Shown here: positions 14,101-28,279 of the stretch, piece by piece | How the letters are laid out: each line of letters begins with the position of its first letter | Numbering within the stretch: position 1 is the first letter of the stretch | Origin: Ecdyonurus torrentis | Lineage: Eukaryota > Arthropoda > Insecta > Ephemeroptera > Heptageniidae | Reading direction: 5' to 3' | DNA: 64,000 bases | NCBI GenBank assembly: GCA_949318235.1 | Contig: OX439127.1 | Coordinates: 16,383,605 to 16,447,604, forward strand | The notes under the pieces: model-generated | The model's input: the letters and a program-made list of their open reading frames with translations, nothing else | Told to the model about the DNA's origin: nothing | Database searches by the model: none | Position numbers and translations under genes: made by a program

Positions 14101-14938
14101 GGGAGAGTTTCATTTGAGTGAAGTTAAAGACATTCAAATATACTATTGTGAATGCTTCATTATATTATGTATGTATAAAGTGAAATCCCTTGACAATATA
14201 TTTTCTTCGTTTTATATATTGTGTAACAAGAATATAAAATTTAAATCTTTATATATAGCTTATTATTTTTAAATAACAATATTGTTGTATTTGAAATATA
14301 TTTTATTCTCACAGTATACAATAATGAACAATATTTCATGAATCAAGGCTATCATTTTTCTGTGTAGGATAAATTTGAAGATAATATTCAATTTTGTGTA
14401 TTTTTATTTTTAGAAAAAAAAAAAAAAAAAAAAAAAAGTCTCTTGTGTATATATTTCCCTGTTTTATTATTTGTCTTTTTCGTGTTCTAGAAACATTAAT
14501 TTGTTTGTGCATGTGTGTTTATTTAATAAAATATTTATTATTAGCTTGAATGTATGTGAATTACTTTACAAGTCGTAGAAAAAAATATATAATAAAAACT
14601 TTCATTTGTATATAAAAAAATTATTTTAAGGAAAAATTGATATTTTTATTTATTATACACGAAAAAATTGCACAAGGCAAAGATATCAAAATAAAATTAT
14701 AATTAAATAATTTAATTATAAATCGTAATATATTTATTATATTATAAGACATATTTATGAATATCAAAATTAAGACATATTTATGAATATCAAAATTTAG
14801 CAATTTATAAGATATATTATGCTGTTATGCTACACAAATTATTATATAAAATTTTCGATTTGCTTCTTGTTTTAAAAGATATCTATCTACCTTCAATTAA
14901 TAATTTTCTTTTAGAGAGAGAAATCAAGAGAGAGAAAT

Positions 14939-14939
<1 letters not shown>
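14101..14939. other. AT-rich stretch with a 26-bp tandem duplication
   Basis: A poly(A) run of about 24 lies at 14415-14438. A 26-bp unit beginning AAGACATATTTATG is present twice in tandem at 14746-14771 and 14772-14797. Nothing else is recognised. Confidence 0.65.

Positions 14940-14991
<52 letters not shown>
14940..14991. repeat. (GA)n microsatellite
   Basis: About 50 bp of GA, flanked by imperfect AGAGAGAAAT/AAAGAG copies. Confidence 0.96.
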
Positions 14992-14998
<7 letters not shown>

Positions 14999-16200
14999 AG
15001 AAAAGAGAGAATTCAAGTCCATTCACACATTGATTCTTCAGCAGAAGTGATTAATTAAAAAAAAAATGACGTTTCAGATAATAAATTTGCTTACTCTGCA
15101 TGTAACTTAAAATAAAAGATTGTTATATTCTAAAAATGAAATTTGATGATGTTAAAATATAAAATTTAGTTCATACCTTTATAATTAATATTTCTTTATA
15201 AATATATGAAAGAAAAATTCTTATTATATCAAATTTTTGTCTTAATTAAAATTCATAAACTTTATTAAAATTATTGTATTTTATTTTTTAAATTTAATAA
15301 AAGTGTAAATATAATAAAATAAAGGAATTTATAAATGATATTTCTTTATATTCTCTTAGCCTTACATATTTTATTTGTAAAATATTTTTTATAATATAAT
15401 AATAATCTTTATTGTATATTTGTGATAAAAGCAAACTCTAAGATAAATGAAAACATAAAAGAAGTCTTGTTAAGACATCAAACAATATGCATAAAAAATA
15501 TGACGAACGTGTTGAGCATTAATAAGAATTCTATTGTTCACTTTTATATTGTATTGAGTTTATTTGTTCAATTAAAATAAATCTTCCTTTAATATAAGAA
15601 CTATAAATATTATTCTATTAAGAGTTTATATATCTATTTGCCCTAAAAAACAATAAAAAAAAACTTAAAAAATTCTCATGGGCCATGTAATGAAATACGT
15701 GAAATCACTTTTTTTTTCTACCTCTTTCTCTGCATCATCTTGAAGAAAAGATGTGATAATGCATATTTGCACTGATTTAAAATAGTTTACAATGATGAGA
15801 ACGCAGTACGTAAACATACAACAGCTCATATTTCATATAGTCTTAACGTACGCATATTCACAGGTATTCTGTGCTCGATTTACATAATATTACAAAAATA
15901 TTATTGGATATCTTTCATTGAAATATTTTAATAAAATATAAAATTACATTTATGCAAATGTTTCAAGGGAACAATCACAAAGAATGATTCGTGGGAAAGT
16001 ATACACAGTCCACCTGGAGCTTTGTTCTTCCTCTAGTATATATATACTATAAATAAAAAATTACATAATAATTTTTTATATATGAAGCATTGAATATAGC
16101 AGCAACTCAAATAGAACGAACAAAAGTTTATATCAAAAGATCAAGCAAAACGCCAAGTTGAATTAAACGTTGTGTCTGTTAACAAAACATTTTTTAATGA

Positions 16201-16240
<40 letters not shown>

Positions 16241-16917
16241 ATCTTTCCTTTTCCGTTCACTTTCTTTATTTTTTTTCTCTTTCTGTCTTTCTTTTTATTT
16301 AGATTTTTGTTTCATTAATATTAATTAAAATTCAACAACAAAATAAGAGGATATAAATTAAAATAAATTGGTGTATAAAAGAATTGTATATTGGACAAAA
16401 AAAATGGATCTTTGTGTCGCTTACTAATAAAATAATTACGTATTCTCAACAATTAGTCGATATGTCTGGTGCAAAAAAAAACAGGACTTACTTATTAGTA
16501 AATTAATCATTCATATAATATACAAGACTTTTAAATAAATTAAAAAGTAATTAAATTAGCAGCTAAATTAGTTACTTTCATTTCATATGCTTATAAAATT
16601 ACAATAATTTATTGATGTAGCTGTAACTTTTTTTTTTTTTTATACACATATTGTATAATTTATACTTTATACTTCATAATATGTATGAAGAAATCAATAT
16701 TTATAAGTAAAAAACAACATCTATTAAAATAAATCTTATATAATTTCATGCAAATTAGAGAGAAATTTTTCATTCTTTACTAAAGTGAGCTGAAAATGGC
16801 TGCTGCAAAAATAATTCCTTTAAGAATGTTTAAACATAGCAAGAAAGAAAAAAATGGTCCCAGGTGTTCATGAAAAACTTAAAAGTGCTTTCTATACATT
16901 GTTGGAAAGATAGATGT

Positions 16918-16920
<3 letters not shown>
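14992..16920. other. AT-rich stretch with a short CT array
   Basis: (CT)n lies at about 16205-16238. Patches of mixed sequence (15780-15860, 15970-16040) carry no gene signature that I can support. Confidence 0.6.

Positions 16921-16922
<2 letters not shown>

Positions 16923-17011
<89 letters not shown>
16923..17011. repeat. (GA)n microsatellite, about 44 units
   Basis: Uninterrupted GA for about 88 bp. Confidence 0.97.
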
Positions 17012-17014
<3 letters not shown>

Positions 17015-17630
17015 AAATTATTAGTTGAAATAAAATTCTGCGCTTGGATGGTTTACTTGCCGTATGGAATTTTTTTTAAGTGCACTCCCTTCACCTACTT
17101 TAGATAAAGAAAAAAAAATGTATAAAGAAATCATCCCACAAGTCATGGAACGGAAATCTAGATGTTTACTTAACCATGTAACCAAAGTCTAAAAAGGAAA
17201 TTTAAGGAAATCTTTTATGAAATCTTATAATATCTCTTATAAATTTAATTTAAATGAATATTCATTCAAACCACTAATTTATTTACATACTTCAATCATT
17301 AGCGATAAAGAAGAAGAAGAGAGAGAGAGAGGAGAAAAAAGGCTGAGAAGAGAAGATGGAGAGTAAAATTTAGAAGTTAGTAAACGTGTAACTGCGGTAA
17401 AAGGTTGAAGTTCAATATTTAACGTTCGTGGCATCAAATAAATTAATCATTTCCCTTTCTGCGACATGGCCAAGCAATACTCATTTGCTTACTAACCTAT
17501 GCGTACACATTACGTAAATTTAACGAGGGCTCAAGTGAAGTGAGAGTCAAACATATACATAAACATCTTTTGCCTCACATAGAAATTCAGTTTCCAATTC
17601 TATAAATTTTCCACAGCAATAGTATTGCAA

Positions 17631-17716
<86 letters not shown>

Positions 17717-17826
17717 ATTTAATTTCAAACTTTTAAAATATTTTTTTCTTTCTTTCTTTTCGTCAGTTGTTTATCATTTAACATCCATTTCAATTTACAT
17801 TTAAAATTAATTTATTTTTTCCTTCT

Positions 17827-17861
<35 letters not shown>

Positions 17862-18440
17862 GTTCTTTACTAAAACAAACATGATTTTGTTTACGATTAT
17901 GACGACTTATTTTATAAAATGAAAAGATTTTAGAAAGCATCAGAGAAATAATAATAATAAAATACTCTCACTTGAAAATAAGTTAAATAAGAGATGAAAA
18001 TTAAAGTATAAGCATTCACAATTTCGGCTTGGAATGACAAAGAATAAAACTTTTCTAACAAATTGTTACAGCTTTACTTGAAAAACAACAAATTTTATCT
18101 TTCTTATTTTATAGAATTAAAAAATAATAATAAACAGATTATTATTTTAATGTTCATTTTAAGTAAACTTAAATAATAATAATAAAAACCTACAATACTG
18201 AATTTTTTATAAATTTTATTTTCGAGTGTTTTTTAGCGGTTATTATATTCACATTTAAAAATAATTATAACGTCACAATAAGAGAGAGAGAGAGAGAAAG
18301 TATAAAAATAAAAATAAATTGTATATGTGTGAAACAAATTGAAATAAATTAATATTTAATTAGTTTAACGGAAGTTACAGAGTAAGCAGTGAGTTTGTAT
18401 AATGTAATGAGTTTTGTACGTACACAAGTGAGTGCAATGA
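17012..18440. other. AT-rich stretch with TA and CT arrays
   Basis: (TA)n lies at 17632-17713 and (CT)n at 17831-17858. A purine-rich patch lies at 17310-17370. No gene is recognised. Confidence 0.6.
17632..17713. repeat. (TA)n microsatellite, about 41 units
   Basis: Uninterrupted TA. Confidence 0.97.
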
Positions 18441-18860
18441 GTTGCAATTTTTAAAGCTTACTCGTGTGTCTGCTGGTCTGCTTTCCTGTCAGACTTGAGT
18501 TGTTGTAGAAAGACTCGGGTGAGCAGATGGCCACAACTTTCTATACACATAACCACCATTCTCTCACCCTTAAGGCTTGCTACTCAGTCTCCATACTCGA
18601 GGTCACGCACTAAAAGCAAAGGGGTTTGGGGGGTTGGTGGTACTCTCTCTCTTTCTCTCTCTAACCTTACTGACCGGCATACAAAGAGAGTAGTGGTGAG
18701 GAACAAGCAAGCGAACATAAACCGCGAACGGTAGCAACACAGTACGTGTCTTACATACAGATTACTTCCCACATTACTCCCCATGCCCCCCTTTTTTTCC
18801 CCCCATTCTCTCTTCCACCCACCAATTTTTCCTCTTTCATCTCTCTCTCTCTCATGGTGT
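18440..18860. promoter_or_regulatory. Complex, G+C-richer island with CT runs
   Basis: About 400 bp is clearly less AT-rich than its surroundings, with G runs (GGGGTTTGGGGGGTTGG), C runs near 18785-18805 and several short CT runs. Frames are open on both strands (plus from TTG 18495; minus from ATG at 18784, 66 codons, MGSNVGSNLY...). Because both strands are open at once, low stop density is the simplest explanation. A promoter or enhancer island is a reasonable guess, not shown. Confidence 0.25.
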
Positions 18861-20280
18861 AGTTACATCACCAGGTTAAACGTAAGATGTTTTAACTTAA
18901 TCTATATGTATATTTATAACAAAAATAAGAAATGATATTTTGTTTATAAAATTGAAATTGGAATTCTGTGGCTAAAACAACAACTACCGTCATGTTATTT
19001 TATAAAAACTATTACTGCTAAGGATGTTTGAATATATTGAGCTTTACTCAAATACATACAATTATACACGCCGCGTTGTCATAGAATTAGTTGCACCTAA
19101 AATACAGTCTTGAAAATGTTATATGTATTCTCTGTGTGCATTTTATTGAATCGTCGTTCGTATATATTCTAAATTGTAATCCCTATAATATTTGACAAAT
19201 AGTTAAATGACAAACAAGATAAACGTAAAGTTTATAAACTATGACTATTATACCTATTTTATTGAAATAATTTTTGTTTGTTGCAACATCAAATATTCCC
19301 CATGAACAAAATGATTGATTTTTGGAACTATTTGATAGGGAGAAAATTGTCAAAGGAAAAGAAGGAACATTTCTCAAAAGCATTTTCTTGCATCGCTAGC
19401 ATAGACGTTGTCTGAGAGTGAGATTACGAACTTCAAGTTGGATAAAGGCGAGAAACGAGAGAGAGAGAGTAGTAGTAGAATAGAGAGAAAGAGAGAGGGG
19501 ACAGAGAAGGGTATAGAGGAGAGAAAGTGTGCGTCAAAGAAGAAATGGGATTCACTTTGAAATCATTTGAAGCTTGCAGATGTAACCAATTAAATTTATC
19601 GTTAACACATCTGCTGATGTTTGAGCTTTCTCATTCAAATTTTTAATTCACTTGAAAAATAATTTTTTCCTCTTCAACAATTTGATAGCAAAAAAAAAAC
19701 TGAATAGTTCCCCCATAAAGTTGAATACTCTGTGAAGTTGATTTTTTTTTTTTTTTTTTTTTTTTTACTATACGCAATCTCTCAGTATTAATCATGAAGA
19801 AAAATGAACATTCATATCCGTCAAAGGTTTTGATTTAAAAGTATGTGCATTTTTAAATACTAAAATTCAATAGTTTTAAATTAAAATGCGTTTGTGAGAT
19901 AAAAAATAATCCTAATTGCACGTAGTTCATTCAGAATTTTTTATAAAAAAAAAAGTCTTATTTTCTTACAAAATTTATTCTACACTTTTTTTCTAGTGAA
20001 TATGAGAAGTTATTAAATTACATTTTCTCGCCGTAAATCCATATTTTTGCATGATGTGATGTTACAATAATATATTTCTTTTGAAATGTAATAAAATTAC
20101 ATTTTTTTTCCATTTTCTTTATCCGTCTTTTTACATAACTCTTAATATATTATAATCATAATCATAATATTATTTATTCTGTGGTGTCTTTTATATTGTA
20201 AGTTACATGAAATTTTTATTTAACACTTTTATTTTGTTCAGTTCTTTCACTTTTCATTTTATTTTGAGTTACCGTTTCAT
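18861..20280. other. AT-rich stretch, nothing recognised
   Basis: Contains a purine-rich GA-like patch at 19450-19540 and a 26-base T run at 19742-19766. No coding signal stands out. Confidence 0.6.
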
Positions 20281-20388
20281 ACATGAAGTATGTTGTTGCA
20301 TTATATTACACACAGTATAGAAACATTATGGCAAGGTAGAGGCAAACGACAAACAATAGCACACAGCGAGCTACATTATAGCAGAACA

Positions 20389-20541
20389 ATGCTACAGGGC
20401 GATAATGGGTGGTTGCCGAGGGTGGTGTCTTGTTTTCAGTCAGAGAAAGCAATACAAGCAAGAAGTAAAAGCCCTGTGTTTGCCGCCATACATACAAACC
20501 GGAGGCAAAGCAACGCAAACCTATGGCCTAAAGCAAGTTAA
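20389..20541 (+). CDS. Candidate 50-residue ORF in a complex island (unrecognised)
   Basis: ATG 20389 has A at -3 and the frame is open for 50 codons to TAA 20539-20541, starting MLQGDNGWLPRVV and containing FAAIHTNRRQSNANLWPK. The frame is open further upstream to 20290 without an ATG. A second plus frame (ATG 20405, 63 codons) and a minus frame of 70 codons overlap it, so the whole 20290-20596 island is simply poor in stops. I cannot decide which frame, if any, is used. The island also carries GCCGCCATA, which resembles a PHO/YY1 GCCAT site. Confidence 0.15.
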   Translation: MLQGDNGWLPRVVSCFQSEKAIQARSKSPVFAAIHTNRRQSNANLWPKAS

Positions 20542-20599
20542 TAAACGATTCATATTATACTACTGTTTGTCTCTACTTTTGCCACCACAAAGCTAAAGA

Positions 20600-22448
20600 C
20601 TTACTCATACCAAAAACATATCCTTGTTTTACCATTTAACGTTATTATTGAATGAATGAATAAATCCAGTATTCAATCAGTTATTAAATGAACCTTTCAT
20701 GATCTTTCTATATAGTAAATAACCATTTATTTTTATTATTGAAACAATATGAAAAAAATAATATACAGTATGTGGGATGAAGTGTAAGAACATAGTTCAA
20801 AATATCATGCTATTGTTAAAAAAAAATCAATTTATTATAATTTTGTTTTGTTTTACCTACTAAATTTTTAATTTACCTTGCTGATTACAATTTTTAATTA
20901 AAAAAAAAATTCTGTATAATGTAAAATTCATTAGTATCATACCAAACTATTGAATAAATTACTAATAATTTGTGTTTTTTTAATGATGGGCTTTTTGGTA
21001 AAAGTGAAAAAGTTAACAATTCACTGCATTGCAGAATTTTAATTATTGAAGTAATTAGATGAAACACACACACTCACACACACACACATATTATATTACG
21101 TGTTGAAAGACATTTAAAAAAAATTAATGTGTTTATTTTTAATATTTAACTGAATGAAAAGTCTTTTCTTTTTAGTTTATTTAGCATGCCATAGTGATAA
21201 ATGAGTTAAAGTGTCAACACTTTTGTGCAAGACAAATTTGAACTTGATTTTATGGTCAGTTAATCACATCAAAAGTGATATCTTTATTTCAAATTTGTAT
21301 TCATACATCTGTTATATTTTTTGTTATATATCTTTGCCACAAGATTTAATTACATTCATAGTACATAAAATAAATTATTTTACTTTAACGTAATTCAAAT
21401 GTAAAATCGATATCATATTTAGATCGTATAATCAAATTTTCTATACCAATAAATTAAATTAATCGTTTGTGTTATTTAACTGTGTAAAACAAAGATTGTA
21501 ATTTAGTGTATTGTAAAATAGTTGGGTTAAATTGAGAGGTTATATGCCTGATTTCGTCCAATAAAAGCTGATAATTATTATTATCAGAGTGTGTGTGTGT
21601 GTGCTTACGTTGAATCAATAACTCTATGAAAATCTGTCAACATGATGATATTCACGTTATTCAAATTATTTGCTAAATATATATACTTTTTAACTGAAAT
21701 ATAGATATATATATATATATATATTTGTTTAATGTGTTAAGAAGAAAGCAAATTTGAAAACTCTATTTTTCATTTGTTTACATAGTTTACATGACATAAG
21801 AAAATACCGTCACGCAAAAGGAACGAATAGAGAATGGAGTTGAATATTTAGAAGTTAAATTGTAACACGTAAGCAAAGGAATCGTGAGGAAAAGGGGTGT
21901 GTTTGTTATTAATGTCTATTCATCTTGAGAGTGAGCAATAATCGTGCTTAAACAGAACAGAAGAGGAGATGAAATGTTATATATAAAAAAAATCATGAAT
22001 TGAAAAATCAAATTAGTTGCATATATATAAAACAACATAATATTTATATAAACTGTTGCAAAAAATATTTATTTGTAGCCAAACACTATTTAGTTCATAT
22101 TAAATAATTATGATTGAATTTTTAATTAAAGTAATAACAAGAAAATTTAATTATTTTCATTTTCATCAGTCAATTCATATAAACTTAATTAATGTTAAAT
22201 AGTTTGTAATTATTAGAATGCAAATAATAATGATTACAAATAAATAAAAAAAAAGATGAAGGAAAAATTAGTTTCTAAATTATAATTCAATATTAGATTA
22301 TTATCTATCGATCGTTATGTACTGTAATAAATAATTAAAAATATAATATTTTATTAAAGTATTACCTAAAACAATATATTGATCTAAATAAAAAAGGCCT
22401 TATCGTATTGATTTGTTACTTTTTAGTACGTACAGTTATAAACTCTTA

Positions 22449-22509
<61 letters not shown>

Positions 22510-23380
22510 ATAGTATATATATTTATATATGACATAAAAAGAAATAAAGAAGAAAAAATTAAAAATGACTTTTTTTACGATTAATTTTATATACGAACAT
22601 AAAAAAAATAGAAGCTACATCTAAAAACAGAATTAGTCAACATGTCCATTACATAGAAACTTTTTCGTCATAAAAAAGCTACAAAAATATGACTAATTAC
22701 TACGATATAACATGAAGTAAGTTAGTTTACAGAGAGACTTGTGTATATACATAGTGTATATTTATAGAAACTTTCCACATCAAAATATTACACAGGATGA
22801 GTTATTGATTGTAGATAATTTTGTTCTTACATTGATTGTTTAATTTTTAATTATGCACAAGATGCTTTCACGTTCATTTCATATTATTATTATATAGTTA
22901 CTATATTATATAATTATAAGTTAAAATATTTGATTTAGAATTTTCATGTAGAAATATAATAATATGACAATGTTAGTTTAAGAATATTTAGTAAGCTATT
23001 GAACAGTATTACACCGTTGAGGACTATATTAATACACTCTGCCATAAATAAATATGTGTTGTTTGATAATGTGTAATTGTATGTGTATTGTATGAGTTAC
23101 TGTTTACTCTACTGTATAATGATTTGTAAATATTGTATATTTATGACTATCACTTCTGATTGTTTTATTATTAAGAGTTAACCTGAGAGGGTGTATTTTG
23201 TATGTAATGCGATTGCAGGATGAGATAAATGAATAAAATATCTTGAATTAGAATATACGTTATTAAAATTTCCGTAGGCTTGGCTGAAATATAAGAGTTT
23301 AGAGTACGCAAAATTTTATCGAATTTGCAAATCATTTCTTCTAAAACCATTGTTTGACTATATATTATATGAATATTAAG
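20600..23380. other. AT-rich stretch with short arrays
   Basis: Short CA (about 21065-21088) and GT (21590-21602) runs are present, with (TA)n at 21705-21724 and 22452-22523. A slightly more complex patch lies at 23030-23290. No gene is recognised. Confidence 0.6.
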
Positions 23381-23384
23381 TTGT

Positions 23385-23415
23385 TGTTTGTTTGTTTGTT
23401 TGTTTGTTTGTTTTT
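23385..23415. repeat. (TTTG)n microsatellite
   Basis: About seven copies of a GTTT tetranucleotide. Confidence 0.95.
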
Positions 23416-23524
23416 ATTTCATTTAAAATTTTAAAAATTTTCATTTTCATAATAAGTATTACACATCGCCTTTACCCTAAACGTTTCTTAATAGAAATAA
23501 TATAAGAGCCTGTTCACATGAAGC

Positions 23525-23843
23525 AAGGAATAGAACACATTGAACAAAAAACATATCTAGTATCCTAACATACCTAAATATCAAAATATCAACGTTAATT
23601 TGACCAGAGAAATTTATTTCTAATTTATTTTCCATTTACAAAATGTCATATGCATGTTTATGACGTCACAGCTTACTAGTCCACGCGCGCGGAAACAGGC
23701 AAGCTGTGACGTCATAAACATGCAGCTGACATTTTGTGAATGTAAAATAAATTAGAAATCAATGACTCCGGCAAAATCAACATTGATATTTAGGTATGTT
23801 AGGATACTAGACATGTTTTTTTGTTCAAAGTGTTCTATGCCTT
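23525..23843. mobile_element. 319-bp palindromic MITE (inverted-duplication, foldback)
   Basis: Two long arms (about 23525-23674 and 23701-23843) are inverted copies of each other around a 26-bp GC-rich spacer containing CGCGCGCG. Outer ends read AAGGAATAGAACACA on the left and AAGGCATAGAACACT on the right when reverse-complemented. Both arms share TCTAGTATCCTAACATACC and the core GCATGTTTATGACGTCA (23652-23669; inverted at 23706-23723). The right end abuts TTAA, and the left has GCAA at that place, so a mutated TTAA duplication is plausible. There is no coding capacity. The AAGGAATAGAACA end is identical over 13 bases to the element at 55301, so it probably derives from that family. Confidence 0.85.
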
Positions 23844-25016
23844 AAAAAAGCCTTAATAAGCCATAAAAAAAATCCTAGCGTTGTAATTCAAAATAAAAAT
23901 ATTATATATTCATTATATTATTTACAGCGCTATAACTTTTATTATGTTAAACAATTCAAAACTGGTAAACAAAATATATTAAAAATTGAATAACTAAATC
24001 AATAAATAATAAAATAAAAATAGCATATTTATTTATTTAAAAGCAAACATTACATTTTATTGATTCTATAATAATAATCAATAAGGTGTGCATTGAAATA
24101 AAAATGTATAAATTACATGTACATATCTTTGTAATTATTGTGTAGAAATGAAAATGATTAGATATTTTATTATTAATGTATTGTTTTGTGTATCTTATCG
24201 CAGCATATGACAATATTCATGTTATATAATATATCTAATGTTTATATCGTTATTATTTAGAGTAGAGATACACAATGAATCATGTTGACAAATAATGATC
24301 TTCTATGTTGCTTCTATTATATTATAATAGCTGAGCAGCACGTTACATTTTAATAACTTTCCTATTTCAATTAAACTTTAATGTAAAATAGTTTAGCAAT
24401 GACCACAAATACCGCATAATTATATTGCATTATATATTACCTATTAACCTTACAGTACTACAACTAACTTTATTTTTTAAATATATTTAAAATATTTATT
24501 ATAGAATAATAATATTAATAAAAAATTATTATATATTTTTTTTTAAAACATCATGTAAAAAAAAATCCATATATTTTTCTTGCTAATTTTTATCTTTTTT
24601 TATATTGATGGTACCTAGCCTATTGCATTTTTATTGTGAGATATCTGAATTGCATTTCCGGTAAGCAGGTTACTAACACAGAAAGAAGAGACTGAATAGG
24701 GTAAAATGTTGACTTATTGTACTTCAGCAATTATTTCTTAAGAAATAATAGTTTTTTGCAAAGTCATTCTATTTTACAACATAGTAAAGCAGTTTACGCC
24801 TAACAACATATTATTGTATTACAGAAGCGCATAACTATGTTGTACAGCATAAGTTGTGAATTTCATTGTTTTCCATGTATACAAGTAAGTAATCTATGTA
24901 TGGAAATACGAGCCATACCAACTTGTAGAAATCAACCGTCTTTGAAAACACCATCGATATAAATTATTTGATGAGACTACGAAATCATCTGACAATGTGA
25001 TGCCATGTATGATCGG
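23844..25016. other. AT-rich stretch with a splice-bounded mini-exon candidate
   Basis: Mostly AT-rich. Bases 24640-24990 are more complex. Within them 24825-24884 is preceded by TATTGTATTACAG and followed by GTAAGT, with one open frame of 20 codons (KRITMLYSISCEF...). It is too short to call a gene. Confidence 0.4.
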
Positions 25017-25347
25017 TTAAAGAGTAGTAGGGTACCAACCTTATATCTGAAAAATTAGAAGTGTTTTAGGTCTAAATTTGGTGTCATTGTGTAGCTAAGG
25101 GTTACACCTAGCCGTGATAAAAAATCCATGTGGTTTGACCGTCCCGAAAAAAAGAAAAAAAAATATTGCCTTATGGGTTTAAAATAAAAAAAAAAAAATC
25201 AAATAAAATTAATTTGCACGGTGACCCCCCAAAATTTTTAAATATTTGAAATTGTCTCAAGCTGAAGTATCATTGTGCAAAATTTCAGCTTTTTTTCACG
25301 AGAAAAGTTTGAGTCTAATGACCGACGTCGGTCCCCTACTCCCTTAA
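25017..25347. mobile_element. TTAA-bounded MITE, family 2, copy 1
   Basis: TTAA (25017-25020) and TTAA (25344-25347) bound a 323-bp insert. The right end, reverse-complemented, starts GGGAGTAGGGGACCGAC. The left end is a diverged AGAGTAGTAGGGTACCAAC. It shares long identical blocks with the copy at 58581, such as GTCTAAATTTGGTGTCATTG, TTTGACCGTCCCGAAAA and CACGGTGACCCCCCAAAA. Size, TTAA target and terminal inverted repeats fit a non-autonomous piggyBac-type element, but no transposase is present to confirm the superfamily. Confidence 0.88.
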
Positions 25348-27290
25348 TAGAAATATTTTGAATTTAGAATTCAACTGTAAAACAGTTTTGAGTATACATT
25401 CAAATGTTTTATGTATTATATAAGATAACATAATCAAAAATATAAAAGAAAAGTTAACCTAAGAAATGTCTAATTTATAAGTACTGCTATATGAAAAACT
25501 TTTCAATGTTTTGATACAAAAACTTAAATATGCCTGCAACTGTGTTCTAATAACAAACCTTAATATAAAATTAAAACAAGACCCTGAAATTGAGATAGCA
25601 TAAGAAGTCGGAGCTAGGGGGCATATAAACACTTTGCGTGTTTTTGCTTCAGAATTAGAATTAACTCTCTCTCGCTCGCTCAAACTCTTTCTTCCCTACT
25701 CATAACAACACAAATATAATGAAATTTTCTACAGCAGGACATGTCTGCAAAGAAAAAAAAAACATTTTTCTTTCTTTTATTTTTCTTTCTATTCATCTAT
25801 GTATATATTATAGAGAATATACGTAATTTTTTGATGAATTAATCAGTTTAATTTAGAATGTCTGCTTTTAAAATGTAGTCTAGTGCTTTGTATTTTAATA
25901 ATATAAATTACATTATTATTATTATTAGAAAGAGAGAGAAAGTAATGACGAGAGAAAAACGAGGTTGGAAAGTTTTGTGAGTGCGGTGAAGCAGCACAAG
26001 TAGAATAGTGAGCATTGAAGCGGATTAAGTGTTAGAGAAGTTACAGGTCCAGAACGAGAAAAAGAGAACTCAACTTTAAGTCTCAGTAACTAGTATACTG
26101 AATACCTAGATAAAAAAAATAAAATAAAATCAACAACTATCGTTAATAAACTACACAAAAACTAAGTTGAAATTAAGGTTTGAATCGTTTTTCAGTTTGA
26201 AGTAATATACCGTGTACACAGAGTACAAATAGAACAAGACATATTATACGATCTCTCACGGGGATATATTATGTGCTTGCAAAACATATTAACAAGTTTA
26301 GTATATAAACAAGCTTGTGATTTCTCTTACTATTTAATTGAACATCAAAGTTTTTATACTCTCTTATATATATATATAAAGAAAATACTGTAAGGTAGTA
26401 TTAATTAACAAGTAAGTTAACTTAATTAAAAAAAAAAGGTAAATAGAAAATGATTTAAAGTCATAAACACTATTTTTTTTTCTTTCATGACTAAAACTAA
26501 CTGTAAGTACAGAAAAAAAAAATTACTTTGCATTTTAATAACTTAGATGTAATAAAAAGATAGTTAACACGATAGTGTTGAGAAGTCAATATAAATATAT
26601 AAAAAAAATGTATTTCATTTGGATATAAAGTGCAGTTGATGCAATTATATAATGCTGGGCAATGTGATACCGTATGGTTATTTTATGAGACAATACAAAT
26701 GTTAAAATTAACGATTCTATAATTTTATATCATTTCAATATAACAATCTTTTTTATTGCTGAAAATTACATTAAAGTTTTAATTTCAAATAATGAAACTG
26801 AAAGTAACTGAACGTTAAATATGAATAGCTAATAAACACGTCATTATTATATATAAAGTTAAAAATAAATTCTTTTAGTTTTATTAATTACAAATTGCGT
26901 TAAGAAAAAGTAAAATATATAATAAAACTTAAAATAGTTGGTCTAGGATATAATAATCATGCATTATAAAATTTTTTGAATGCAGTTAGAAAATTATAAA
27001 ATAAATTTTGATACTAATAATATTAACATAAAGCTAGCAAGCTAATTCATTAATTATTAGTATCAAAATACACTTGATAAAATTTTTCTCATAATATATA
27101 TTTTGTGTGAATTTCAGGTAAAGTAATATTAATATACTTAAGTTAATCAACTTTTTAAAGTAAAATTTTAAATTAGGAAAGTTTTAAATTATGCCCTGGG
27201 CTCTTACATGACAGTGCATATTAAGATGCTATGGAATTATTAATAACGGAAAGTCAGTTTGCCTCCTTCCTTTAAGAAGTGCCTTAATAA
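25348..27290. other. AT-rich stretch with a complex patch
   Basis: A more complex patch at about 25940-26080 lies beside GA-like runs, and a minus-strand frame of 74 codons (25459-25683) has no family resemblance. Otherwise it is AT-rich. Confidence 0.55.
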
Positions 27291-27292
27291 CG

Positions 27293-28139
<847 letters not shown>

Positions 28140-28188
<49 letters not shown>
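28140..28188. repeat. (CT)n microsatellite, about 24 units
   Basis: Uninterrupted CT about 90 bp upstream of the 90-codon frame. Confidence 0.96.
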
Positions 28189-28190
<2 letters not shown>

Positions 28191-28279
28191 ATAGCTTCAT
28201 TGTGTTCTTTTACTTCATACATTAATGTTGTATAGCATATCATAATTGTCATATCGTGATATCGAATTACACCTTTAAA

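Noticed and set aside
18495..18784. Overlapping 79- and 66-codon frames as a gene
   Set aside because: Open on both strands at once with C- and G-homopolymers and CT-encoded repeats; better explained by low stop density.
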